DNA from: an uncultured Zetaproteobacteria bacterium
Lineage (GTDB): Bacteria > Pseudomonadota > Zetaproteobacteria > Mariprofundales > Mariprofundaceae
Direction of reading: 5' to 3'
Assembly (NCBI GenBank): GCA_913056285.1
Contig: CAJXNE010000086.1
Coordinates: forward strand, 1 to 8,570
Length of the DNA: 8,570 nt
In this document: positions 1-5,731 of the stretch, piece after piece
Layout: the number at the start of each line of letters is the position of its first letter
Position numbering within the stretch: position 1 is the first letter of the stretch
Notes under the pieces: generated by a model
What the model saw: the letters and a program-made list of their open reading frames with translations, nothing else
The model's database searches: none
What the model was told of the DNA's origin: nothing
Program-made: the position numbers and the translations under genes

Positions 1-1269
1 GGTCGCCTTATCATTTTGATAAGACAGAGACATAATCATGTTCTGATAGAAGGAGTAAGAAGCGCCAACCTTGAAGATCTGATGCTTGCTGGCGTTAGCC
101 ACAACAGCACTGCTTGTCTTGCGATAACCATAACCCAGAGCCACGTCAACCTGTGACATAGGCTCAAGTGATGCACGCAGAGAGAATGCATCAAACTTTT
201 CGCCACTCAACAGCGCGTTCTCCGGCGTACCGAATGAAAGGGTAGAGTTAGCAGTATCTGTAGCGCCCAGCAGGTTGCCGTTAGCCTTGCCCTTGGCATG
301 TGCCCAGTCGCCATAGATACCGACGCTCATGTCGCCCACTTCGCCCTGCATCTGTGCAAACAGCCACTGCATATCCATGCTAGGTGCAGCAGCGACCTTG
401 CCGATTTTACCGGTAACAGAACCGAAACCGATAATGGTATCCATTCCGCCAACGTCCAGCGTAGCTGCGACCTTGATCATCTTGGCCATCTTCAGGCCAA
501 CATTTGTTGTGCCGTTAGCGGCATTGAATGGGGTCTGCCAACCTGCACCACCACCCGGTGCGACCAGTGCGAACTGGATATAACCCATGTCGTTACCAAC
601 CCATGCGCCGATAGAAGCAATGGAGTTGGTCCAACCGGAGTTGTTCACAGCAGAAACATCACCAACACCACCGATATTACCGGAATGCTGACCATATACG
701 CTGTTGGTGATCAAGGTAGCATCACCACCGAAGCTGCTGTTTGCGTAGCTCAGACCAACTTTGAAATCGCCCACGTCGAAGCTGTTCATAATCTGGAAGT
801 TGTTCAAGCCGCCAGTGTTTGTGTCGCCGGTACCACCGCCGAACTCAAGGAAGACACCAGTGTTGGTGCCAGCGCGACCTGCAATCAGCAGGTTCTGATC
901 TACAGGGATGTTCCATGCAGTTACACTCGTAGCACGCGGATTGGCTGTGAAATTCGCTGCAATGTTAGCAGCAGAATCACTGACGTGAGTCATGTTCGCA
1001 CGAACCACGAATGATGCGTTCATTACGACAGGAATAGACAGGTTATCATCTTCAACCAGGCCCTGATCGCCAACGTCGGTGAATGAATTCATTTTGAATG
1101 CGCGACCGAATGCTTTCAGTGCAGGCACTTGTTGGAAATGGCAGCTCAAGCAAGCTGCGCCGGTCTGGCGTGCAAACGCCGGAATTGCTTCAGAAGTGGT
1201 CGGTGCAACTGCAACAGCAGAAACAGCAACAACAGCGAAAGCAGCAGCAGAAAGAAGTATTTTCTTCAT
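1..1269 (-). CDS. Cyc2-like outer-membrane monohaem cytochrome-porin (C-terminus cut by window edge)
   Basis: Reads open from an ATG at 1269 to the window edge, 423 codons without a stop. Residues 1-28 are a Sec signal peptide (MKK, an Ala/Val-rich core, likely cleavage after SEA). The mature protein opens with IPAFARQTG, then a single haem c motif CLSCH (C40, C43, H44) followed by PALKAFGRAFK. FARQTG-CxxCH-P-FGR-FK is the signature I know from Cyc2, the fused cytochrome-porin that takes electrons from Fe(II) at the outer membrane. The remainder has alternating polar/hydrophobic, Gly/Asn/Ser-rich stretches typical of beta-barrel strands and no further Cys. Neutrophilic Cyc2 proteins are roughly 400-450 residues, so only the last strands should be missing. 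A good Shine-Dalgarno (AAGAGGA) lies 9 nt upstream. It is transcribed divergently from the ligase gene. Related monohaem porins of unproven function share the haem motif, so iron oxidation is inferred and not shown. The gene is certain; the family call is fairly strong. Confidence 0.82.
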   Translation of the reverse strand, partial: MKKILLSAAAFAVVAVSAVAVAPTTSEAIPAFARQTGAACLSCHFQQVPALKAFGRAFKMNSFTDVGDQGLVEDDNLSIPVVMNASFVVRANMTHVSDSAANIAANFTANPRATSVTAWNIPVDQNLLIAGRAGTNTGVFLEFGGGTGDTNTGGLNNFQIMNSFDVGDFKVGLSYANSSFGGDATLITNSVYGQHSGNIGGVGDVSAVNNSGWTNSIASIGAWVGNDMGYIQFALVAPGGGAGWQTPFNAANGTTNVGLKMAKMIKVAATLDVGGMDTIIGFGSVTGKIGKVAAAPSMDMQWLFAQMQGEVGDMSVGIYGDWAHAKGKANGNLLGATDTANSTLSFGTPENALLSGEKFDAFSLRASLEPMSQVDVALGYGYRKTSSAVVANASKHQIFKVGASYSFYQNMIMSLSYQNDKAT

Positions 1270-1278
1270 GTTGTTAAA

Positions 1279-1285
1279 TCCTCTT
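1279..1285 (-). promoter_or_regulatory. Ribosome binding site of the cytochrome-porin gene
   Basis: On the minus strand AAGAGGA precedes the ATG at 1269 by 9 nt. It fixes the start of the exported cytochrome-porin and fits the signal peptide beginning exactly there. Confidence 0.75.
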
Positions 1286-1440
1286 GAATAAAATTTAGCT
1301 CCGTAGAGCCAGTGCAAATAACCGTCCGTTGTTCCAGTGCGCTGTTCTTCAACCTGCGTCCGGGTCATGTTATGATATTGCTAACACGCTCGATCCACAG
1401 AAATTACGCATATCCCGCCGGATGGATAGGGCGAAGTCTG

Positions 1441-1456
1441 TGTGACCTGCATCACT
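1441..1456. promoter_or_regulatory. Candidate CRP/FNR-family binding site
   Basis: TGTGA, six bases, then TCACT: a near match to the CRP-type half-sites TGTGA-N6-TCACA, with only the last base off. It lies 172 bp upstream of the cytochrome-porin start and 192 bp upstream of the ligase start, so it could serve either gene. On the minus strand it sits between a TTGACT (1463-1458) and a weak CAGACT (1440-1435). If that were the promoter, the site would be placed to repress. The sequence match is seen; the regulator is inferred. Confidence 0.4.
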
Positions 1457-1468
1457 GAGTCAACGCGG

Positions 1469-1495
1469 CACAATTATTGTGTGGCATTTTGCCAC
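1469..1495. repeat. Two adjoining short palindromes (possible operator and hairpin)
   Basis: CACAAT-T-ATTGTG (1469-1481) is a perfect 6-bp inverted repeat about a single base, operator-like in shape. It shares its last G with a second perfect inverted repeat, GTGGCA-TTT-TGCCAC (1481-1495), which would fold as a tight hairpin. There is no T-run after it, so it is not a standard terminator. A regulatory role in the divergent promoter region is inference. Confidence 0.4.
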
Positions 1496-1539
1496 GCTCT
1501 TACGTCAACAGTCAAAACGCTGGAGTTCATTTGGACTCT

Positions 1540-1577
1540 ATAAGTCCTATGCGACTTATAGGTCTTATAGGACTTAT
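1540..1577. repeat. TCCTATAAG-type short repeat with 11-bp inverted arms
   Basis: Arms ATAAGTCCTAT (1540-1550) and ATAGGACTTAT (1567-1577) are perfect inverted complements around a 16-bp spacer. The spacer itself contains CTTATAGG-type units in tandem (near 1553-1562, 1563-1571 and 1572-1577). Tandem CTTATAGGA/TCCTATAAG motifs are, as I recall, dispersed in intergenic regions of many proteobacteria. No function can be read from the sequence. Confidence 0.55.
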
Positions 1578-1647
1578 CGTGAACGGTTGAATCTGTATGC
1601 GCAGTGAAATGCTTTTGACTCTATGTATATATAGTTAGAGTTCGCTG

Positions 1648-2991
1648 ATGAGCAAACATCTGGACATAGACGATCTCGCTGGCTGGTTCGCAGTGGGGAA
1701 CAAACCTCGCGATCAATGGCGTATTGGCACCGAGCATGAAAAAATCGGTTTCTGCATGGATAGCCTCAGACCAATCCCCTATGACGGCGAGCGCAGCATC
1801 AAACAACTGCTGAGCTTACTCACACAGCAGGGCTGGCAAGCGGTACTGGAAAAAAACAATCTGATTGCGCTGAAAAAGGGGCTGGCTTCGGTCACGCTGG
1901 AACCGGGCGGGCAACTGGAATTATCCGGTGCGCCGCTGGCTACCATTCACCAGACTTGCCGGGAAACAACAGATTATCACGCCCTTGTCCGCACCATTTC
2001 CGATGAGTTAGGCATTGGCTTTCTGGCGCTCGGATTTCAACCCAAATGGAAACAATCCGATATACCCTGGATGCCAAAATCCCGTTACGCCGTGATGCGT
2101 AATTATATGCCCAAAGTCGGTAGCGGCGGGCTGGATATGATGACGCGTACTGCCACGGTGCAGGCCAATCTCGATTTCGGCTCGGAATTGGATATGGCCA
2201 GAAAAATGCGCATCAGCCTGTGCCTGCAACCGCTTGTTACGGCATTGTATGCGGCCAGTCCGTTCGAGCATGGCAAGCCGTCCGGTTTTCTGTCCCGCCG
2301 CGCTGCCTGCTGGCTGGATACCGACCCGCAACGCACCGGCATCCCTGCGTGCGCCTTTAAGGATGATTTCGGTTTTGCCGCTTACACCGAATGGGCGCTG
2401 GATGCGCCGATGTATTTTATTATGCGCGACAATATATATATAGACTGTGCCGGCAGCAGCTTCAGAGACTTCCTGGCCGGAAAACTACCTCAGTTGCCCG
2501 GTGCGTATCCGGACATGGATGACTGGGAGTTACATATTTCCACCCTGTTCCCGGATGTGCGGCTGAAACAGTATCTGGAAATGCGCGGCGCCGATGCCGG
2601 CGGCTGGCCGTGGATTTGTTCGTTGCCTGCCTTGTGGAAAGGATTGCTATACGATGCGCAGGCAGAAGATGCGGCATGGGCCATGGTTGCCGACTGGTCG
2701 CATGCGGAAGTAGTGGCGCTGCGAAATGCCGTGCCGCGCACCGCACTCAAGACCCCGTTTCGTGACACGACTGTGTTGCAACTGTGCGAAAAGATGCTGG
2801 ATATTTCTCGCGCCGGTTTGGTACGTTTGCATCAAACTAATGCGGCGGGCGAAGATGAAAGTATATTTCTTGCGCCGGTCATTCAAGCCGTTGAATCAGG
2901 CCAGACCCAGGCTGACCGCTGGCTGGCGGCTTACCACAATGAATGGCATCAGAATATTGATCGCATTTTCACCGAAGCCATGCACCCTTAA
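1648..2991 (+). CDS. gshA: Glutamate-cysteine ligase, plant/alphaproteobacterial type (GCS2 family)
   Basis: Catalyses the ATP-dependent joining of L-glutamate and L-cysteine to gamma-glutamylcysteine, the first step of glutathione synthesis, in the cytoplasm. The 447 residues match the usual length of the plant-like class. Visible family motifs are GTEHEKIGF (27-35), LEPGGQLELSG (84-94), the stretch RTATVQANLDFGSE (167-180) and YLEMRGAD (309-316), where the plant-type family has EMRGAD followed by a Gly-x-Trp. The ATG at 1648 is the first possible start after an in-frame TAG at 1636, but only a weak AGAG precedes it, so translation may be modest. No gshB lies next to it. It is divergent from the cytochrome-porin gene and convergent with the VOC gene, so it is probably a single-gene unit. 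Glutathione supply would fit redox and metal stress in an iron oxidiser, but that link is inference. Confidence 0.93.
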   Translation: MSKHLDIDDLAGWFAVGNKPRDQWRIGTEHEKIGFCMDSLRPIPYDGERSIKQLLSLLTQQGWQAVLEKNNLIALKKGLASVTLEPGGQLELSGAPLATIHQTCRETTDYHALVRTISDELGIGFLALGFQPKWKQSDIPWMPKSRYAVMRNYMPKVGSGGLDMMTRTATVQANLDFGSELDMARKMRISLCLQPLVTALYAASPFEHGKPSGFLSRRAACWLDTDPQRTGIPACAFKDDFGFAAYTEWALDAPMYFIMRDNIYIDCAGSSFRDFLAGKLPQLPGAYPDMDDWELHISTLFPDVRLKQYLEMRGADAGGWPWICSLPALWKGLLYDAQAEDAAWAMVADWSHAEVVALRNAVPRTALKTPFRDTTVLQLCEKMLDISRAGLVRLHQTNAAGEDESIFLAPVIQAVESGQTQADRWLAAYHNEWHQNIDRIFTEAMHP

Positions 2992-3015
2992 ATGTTTCAC
3001 TTGTGAAACATTTAA
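2988..3015. terminator. Bidirectional hairpin covering the stop codons of two convergent genes
   Basis: TTAAATGTTTCAC (2988-3000) and GTGAAACATTTAA (3003-3015) are perfect 13-bp inverted complements separated by two T's. The ligase TAA (2989-2991) lies in the left arm and the VOC gene TAA (3014-3012, minus) in the right arm. The position between converging genes and the A/T-rich stem bases that can act as a short U-tract on either strand suggest a shared bidirectional terminator. A long T-run is absent, so termination strength is uncertain. Confidence 0.65.
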
Positions 3016-3371
3016 ACGTTAATCAACTCAATCGTGTTGCCATCGGGATCGCGGCAGAACAGGGCGGCGCGGCCTGATTTGCTGGTGGTCAATGTGATGT
3101 GCGCAGCTTCCAGACGCTGGCGAATGCACTCGTAATCATCCGTCTGAAGCGCCACATGATTATCGCGACCACCATGCGCAGGCTTTTCACGCTCGCTATA
3201 AGGATCATCCAGCAACATCAGATGAATTTGCTGCCCGTCCTTTAGACCAAACCAGATACCATCAAAAGCAAGGTCGGGGCGTTCAATGCGTTTCAGCCCC
3301 AATATACGTTCATAAAATAAAGCAGATCGTTCCAGATCAGACACAATCAGCCCGATATGTGCAATTCGCAT
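3012..3371 (-). CDS. VOC-family (glyoxalase/dioxygenase fold) metalloprotein, function unknown
   Basis: A 119-residue single-domain VOC protein starting MRIAHIGLIVSDLERSALFYE, the typical first beta-strand and helix of the fold, and ending in RDPDGNTIELINV. Likely metal ligands, in the usual family positions, are H5, H50, H72 (DNHVAL) and E115 (TIEL). The cytoplasmic fold covers glyoxalase I, fosfomycin-resistance proteins and ring-cleavage dioxygenases; nothing here singles out a substrate. I chose the ATG at 3371. It overlaps the stop of the upstream kinase remnant (TGATG), has a GGGGG Shine-Dalgarno-like run at 3381-3377 five bases away, and gives the standard family N-terminus. ATGs at 3374 and 3389 are alternatives adding one or six residues, but the latter lies inside the upstream reading frame. 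The close coupling suggests the VOC gene was once translated as the second gene behind the ROK kinase. Confidence 0.88.
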   Translation of the reverse strand: MRIAHIGLIVSDLERSALFYERILGLKRIERPDLAFDGIWFGLKDGQQIHLMLLDDPYSEREKPAHGGRDNHVALQTDDYECIRQRLEAAHITLTTSKSGRAALFCRDPDGNTIELINV

Positions 3372-3466
3372 CATTGCCCCCACAACCATGCTGGGCCGCG
3401 CACGCCCGAAGCATCGCCGTGCATCAGTTCGATTTTTGTGCCGCCCGGATCAATGCCGATTTTCAT
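3371..3466 (-). pseudogene. Remnant of a ROK-family sugar kinase (fructokinase-like) with large internal deletion
   Basis: An ATG at 3466 opens a 31-codon frame ending in TGA at 3373-3371. Its first part, MKIGIDPGGTKIE, is the ROK N-terminal phosphate-binding signature (usual form GIDLGGTK, here with Pro for Leu). Its last part, HGDASGVRGPAWLW, matches the extreme C-terminus of ROK fructokinases (E. coli Mak, from memory, ends in a GDSSGVRGAAWLW-like stretch). ROK kinases have about 300 residues, so some 270 central codons are missing, yet the two ends remain in one frame. The encoded peptide cannot be a kinase. Its stop overlaps the VOC start, preserving the old gene junction. No good Shine-Dalgarno is visible before the ATG. 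An assembly collapse or a chance match is possible, but both ends matching in the right order and frame makes chance unlikely. Confidence 0.72.
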
Positions 3467-3510
3467 ACTGCAAAACTATTCGCTACCACCGCCAATGAAA
3501 AGGTTTTGAC

Positions 3511-3589
3511 TTTCCTCTGTGCCCTCTGTCCCCCAGGGGAGTCTCTCTGCCGCAAGCGGCATTCACCTTCTGCCCTCTGTGGTGAAAAG
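3511..3589 (+). repeat. CCTCTGTG-type dispersed repeat, split by a hairpin-bearing segment
   Basis: Two copies of the CCTCTGTG motif family lie in the same direction: 3511-3530 and 3566-3589 (the latter ending CCCTCTGTGGTGAAAAG). The exact 10-mer TGCCCTCTGT occurs at 3520-3529 and again at 3571-3580. The 41 bases between contain CCCC-A-GGGG and the inverted repeat TGCCGC-AA-GCGGCA (3548-3561). Related copies stand before gcvT and before gcvPA. The element fills most of the spacer upstream of folD. No function is assigned. Confidence 0.55.
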
Positions 3590-3649
3590 CTTTTGGCTAT
3601 ACGTTAATAGTCATTGTCGAAAGACATTCTTGCTGCAACAATGCGCGAC

Positions 3650-4510
3650 ATGACAACTGCACGGATACTGGACGGAAAAGCATTGGCATCGCGCATGCGA
3701 GAATCTTTGACTGCGGAAGTTGCCGAACTGACTGAAAAACACGGGCGGGCACCCGGACTGGCGGTCATTCTGGTCGGCAGCGATCCGGCCTCGCAGGTTT
3801 ATGTCCGTAACAAAAAATCAGGCTGTGAAAAAATGGGTATTGCATCATTCTCGGATGATTTACCGGCTGACACCACACAGCAGCATTTGCTGGGGCTGAT
3901 TTCGGAACTCAATGCCGACCCGAAAGTGGATGGTATTCTGGTGCAATTGCCGGTGCCGGAACACATCAATCCGGACTCGCTGATCGAAGCCATTGACCCG
4001 GGCAAGGATGTCGATGGTTTCCACCCGTATAACGTCGGCAGACTGGCCGCGAGGAAGCCCGCATTGCGCTCTTGCACGCCGTTTGGCTGCATGAAATTAT
4101 TGCAAGAAACCGGCATGGATTTGCACGGCAAGGAATGCGTGGTGGTCGGCGCTTCAAATATCGTTGGCCGCCCGATGGCTCTGGAGTTATTGCTGGCCGG
4201 CGCAACGGTCACGGTGGCGCATAAATTTACGCAGGATTTGCGTAGCCATGTGGAACGCGCTGATGTTGTTGTTGCGGCGGCGGGTAAACAGGGCTTAATC
4301 AAGGGTGAATGGATCAAGCCGGGGGCAACGGTGATTGATGTCGGCATTCATCGACTGGCTGACAACAGCCTGACCGGCGACGTAGAATTTGAGGCAGCAG
4401 CAGAGCGCGCGGCATGGATTACGCCGGTGCCCGGTGGCGTCGGGCCAATGACTATTACCATGCTGCTAGCCAATACGGTCGAAGCATTCAAAGCGCATCT
4501 CGGCGACTGA
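3650..4510 (+). CDS. folD: Bifunctional methylene-THF dehydrogenase / methenyl-THF cyclohydrolase
   Basis: Cytoplasmic homodimer that oxidises 5,10-methylene-THF with NADP+ and hydrolyses methenyl-THF to 10-formyl-THF. From the chosen start the protein has 286 residues, against 288 in E. coli FolD, and aligns from the first residues (MTTARILDGKALA). Visible features are the catalytic-site YVRNK (Y51, K55), GILVQLPVP with Q99, KDVDGFHPYN with D122, the dinucleotide-binding GASNIVGRP (167-175) and the C-terminal signature PGGVGPMT (261-268). All key residues are present. The frame runs upstream to a TTG at 3614 and an ATG at 3641; neither has a clear Shine-Dalgarno, so I picked the ATG at 3650 by family length. 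It stands 117 bp ahead of gcvT, whose product makes FolD's substrate. It may be co-transcribed with the gcv genes, but the repeat-filled spacer leaves that open. Confidence 0.95.
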   Translation: MTTARILDGKALASRMRESLTAEVAELTEKHGRAPGLAVILVGSDPASQVYVRNKKSGCEKMGIASFSDDLPADTTQQHLLGLISELNADPKVDGILVQLPVPEHINPDSLIEAIDPGKDVDGFHPYNVGRLAARKPALRSCTPFGCMKLLQETGMDLHGKECVVVGASNIVGRPMALELLLAGATVTVAHKFTQDLRSHVERADVVVAAAGKQGLIKGEWIKPGATVIDVGIHRLADNSLTGDVEFEAAAERAAWITPVPGGVGPMTITMLLANTVEAFKAHLGD

Positions 4511-4554
4511 TCGTTCATTAATACTGCAACGAATTCAACGTGAAGTTAAAAGTG

Positions 4555-4588
4555 TTTCCTTCGTGATCTTCGCGTCCTTCGTGGTGAA
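4555..4588 (+). repeat. CCTTCGTG-type dispersed repeat in the folD-gcvT spacer
   Basis: Contains tandem CTTCGTG / CTTCGCG / CTTCGTG units (4559-4565, 4569-4575, 4577-4584 region) ending in GTGGTGAA, the same tail as the CCTCTGTG copy at 3574-3586. It belongs to the widely scattered intergenic motif family I know as CCTTCGTG...CTTCGTGGTGAA. The rest of the 117-bp spacer is A/T-rich and holds the gcvT Shine-Dalgarno (AGGGA, 4616-4620). I see no glycine riboswitch fold. Confidence 0.55.
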
Positions 4589-4627
4589 TGTTTTAAAAAT
4601 ACAAAATACGGAATCAGGGATATTGGA

Positions 4628-5719
4628 ATGACAGGGCTACAGAAAACACCATTGTATGACGAACACGTTGCCCTTGGCGGCAAGATGGTGCCGTTTGCCG
4701 GTTTTGAGATGCCGGTGCAATACAAAAACGGTGCGTTGAAAGAATATACCTTCGTTCGCGAAGGCGGCGCCGGTTTATTTGATATCACCCATATGGGGCA
4801 AGTCCGCGTGACAGGCGCAGGTGCACTGGCTTTTCTGCAATATGTGACCACCAATGATGTGTCGAACTTGATTGAGGGACAGGTGCAATACTCTGCGTTG
4901 CTGAATGAAGCAGGTACATTTATCGACGATATTACCACCTATAAAATATCCGATACGGAATACTATCTCTGCATCAATGCCGCCAACCGGCATAAGGATG
5001 TAGCACACTTGCAGGCTCATGCTGAACGCTTTGATGCCTGCACTGTGGATGAATCTGACGATACAACCTTGTTGGCCTTGCAGGGCGCTGCGGCACAGGC
5101 CGCATTGCAGCCGCTGGTCGATACCGACCTGGAAAGCATCGGTTATTATAAGTTTGCCCGGGTCAATGTACATGGCACGCCCGGCATTGTGTCGCGCACT
5201 GGTTATACCGGCGAAGACGGCTTTGAGATTTATATTCCCAACAGTATTGCCGTGGATGTGTGGACGCAGTTGCTGGCCGGTGGTGCGGAGCCGATCGGTC
5301 TGGCAGCGCGCGATATGCTGCGCACTGAAATGGGTTATGCGCTCTACGGCCATGAAATTTCCGATGCAGTGACGCCGGTGGAAGCGAAACTGATGTGGAT
5401 CACCAAACTCGATAAAGGTGATTTTATCGGCAAACAGGCGGTGGCAGATCGGAAAGCCGCCGGCCCGCAAAAGCGTTTGATTGCGTTGAAACTGACCGGG
5501 CGCGGCATTCCGCGCGAGCATTACGCAGTGTTCGTGGACGGGGAAAAAAGCGGCGAAATCACCTCCGGTATGCACTCGCCAATGGCAGGCGGGGTTGCGC
5601 TGGCTTATGTAAAACCCGAACATGCGGAGTCGGGCGAGTTAAGCGTGGAGATTCGCGGCAAACAGGTCGCCGCAGAACGCACGACGCTACCATTCGTGCG
5701 TAGCAATGTAAGACGATAA
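4628..5719 (+). CDS. gcvT: Glycine cleavage system T-protein (aminomethyltransferase)
   Basis: Transfers the methylene carbon from aminomethyl-lipoyl GcvH to tetrahydrofolate, giving 5,10-methylene-THF and releasing ammonia. The 363 residues equal the usual family length. Features seen are the N-terminal LYDEHVALGGKMVPFAGFEMP, the FDITHMGQ segment (51-58), the conserved Asp pair D100-D101 in TFIDDITTY (the catalytic Asp of the family), SRTGYTGEDGFEIY in the middle, the RDMLRTEMGYALYGHE stretch, and the C-terminal barrel domain with SGMHSPMAGGVALAYV. The start is fixed by AGGGA at 4616-4620, 7 nt upstream. It is the first gene of gcvT-gcvH-gcvPA-gcvPB, only 12 bp ahead of gcvH. FolD, directly upstream, uses its product. 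Confidence 0.97.
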   Translation: MTGLQKTPLYDEHVALGGKMVPFAGFEMPVQYKNGALKEYTFVREGGAGLFDITHMGQVRVTGAGALAFLQYVTTNDVSNLIEGQVQYSALLNEAGTFIDDITTYKISDTEYYLCINAANRHKDVAHLQAHAERFDACTVDESDDTTLLALQGAAAQAALQPLVDTDLESIGYYKFARVNVHGTPGIVSRTGYTGEDGFEIYIPNSIAVDVWTQLLAGGAEPIGLAARDMLRTEMGYALYGHEISDAVTPVEAKLMWITKLDKGDFIGKQAVADRKAAGPQKRLIALKLTGRGIPREHYAVFVDGEKSGEITSGMHSPMAGGVALAYVKPEHAESGELSVEIRGKQVAAERTTLPFVRSNVRR

Positions 5720-5731
5720 GAGGGAGAACAC

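Larger units (their letters stand above)
1270..1647. other. Divergent intergenic region between cytochrome-porin and glutamate-cysteine ligase genes
   Basis: A 378-bp region with no credible ORF. It must hold the promoters for both divergent genes. I see no convincing sigma70 -35/-10 pair on either strand. It does contain a CRP/FNR-type site (1441-1456), two adjoining palindromes (1469-1495) and a TCCTATAAG-type repeat (1540-1577). The ligase start at 1648 has only a poor Shine-Dalgarno in front of it. Confidence 0.7.

Noticed and set aside
298..1014. A 238-codon plus-strand frame, and a shorter one at 329-583
   Set aside because: They lie wholly antisense to the cytochrome-porin gene, which has a signal peptide, haem motif and Shine-Dalgarno. 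The plus-strand translations are Cys/His-rich and resemble no family.
1615..1635. TTGACT followed by a TATATATAG run as a promoter for the ligase gene
   Set aside because: The gap between the -35-like and -10-like elements is about 9 bases at most, too short for sigma70, and there is no other good pairing.
3548..3561. TGCCGC-AA-GCGGCA as an intrinsic terminator
   Set aside because: The stem is short, the loop only two bases, and no T-run follows on either strand. No gene ends just upstream on the plus strand apart from distant convergent ones.
3359..3607. An 82-codon plus-strand frame upstream of folD
   Set aside because: It runs antisense to the kinase remnant and through the CCTCTGTG repeat. 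Its composition follows the repeat and it has no ribosome binding site.
3799..4347. A 182-codon minus-strand frame
   Set aside because: It is the antisense shadow of folD, which carries all its catalytic motifs here.
3511..4588. CCTCTGTG and CCTTCGTG repeats as a CRISPR array
   Set aside because: The copies are few, irregular, of differing length and orientation, with genes between them and no regular spacers.
4775..5623. A 282-codon minus-strand frame
   Set aside because: It is antisense to gcvT, whose motifs are complete along the same stretch. The translation has no recognisable domain or start signal.
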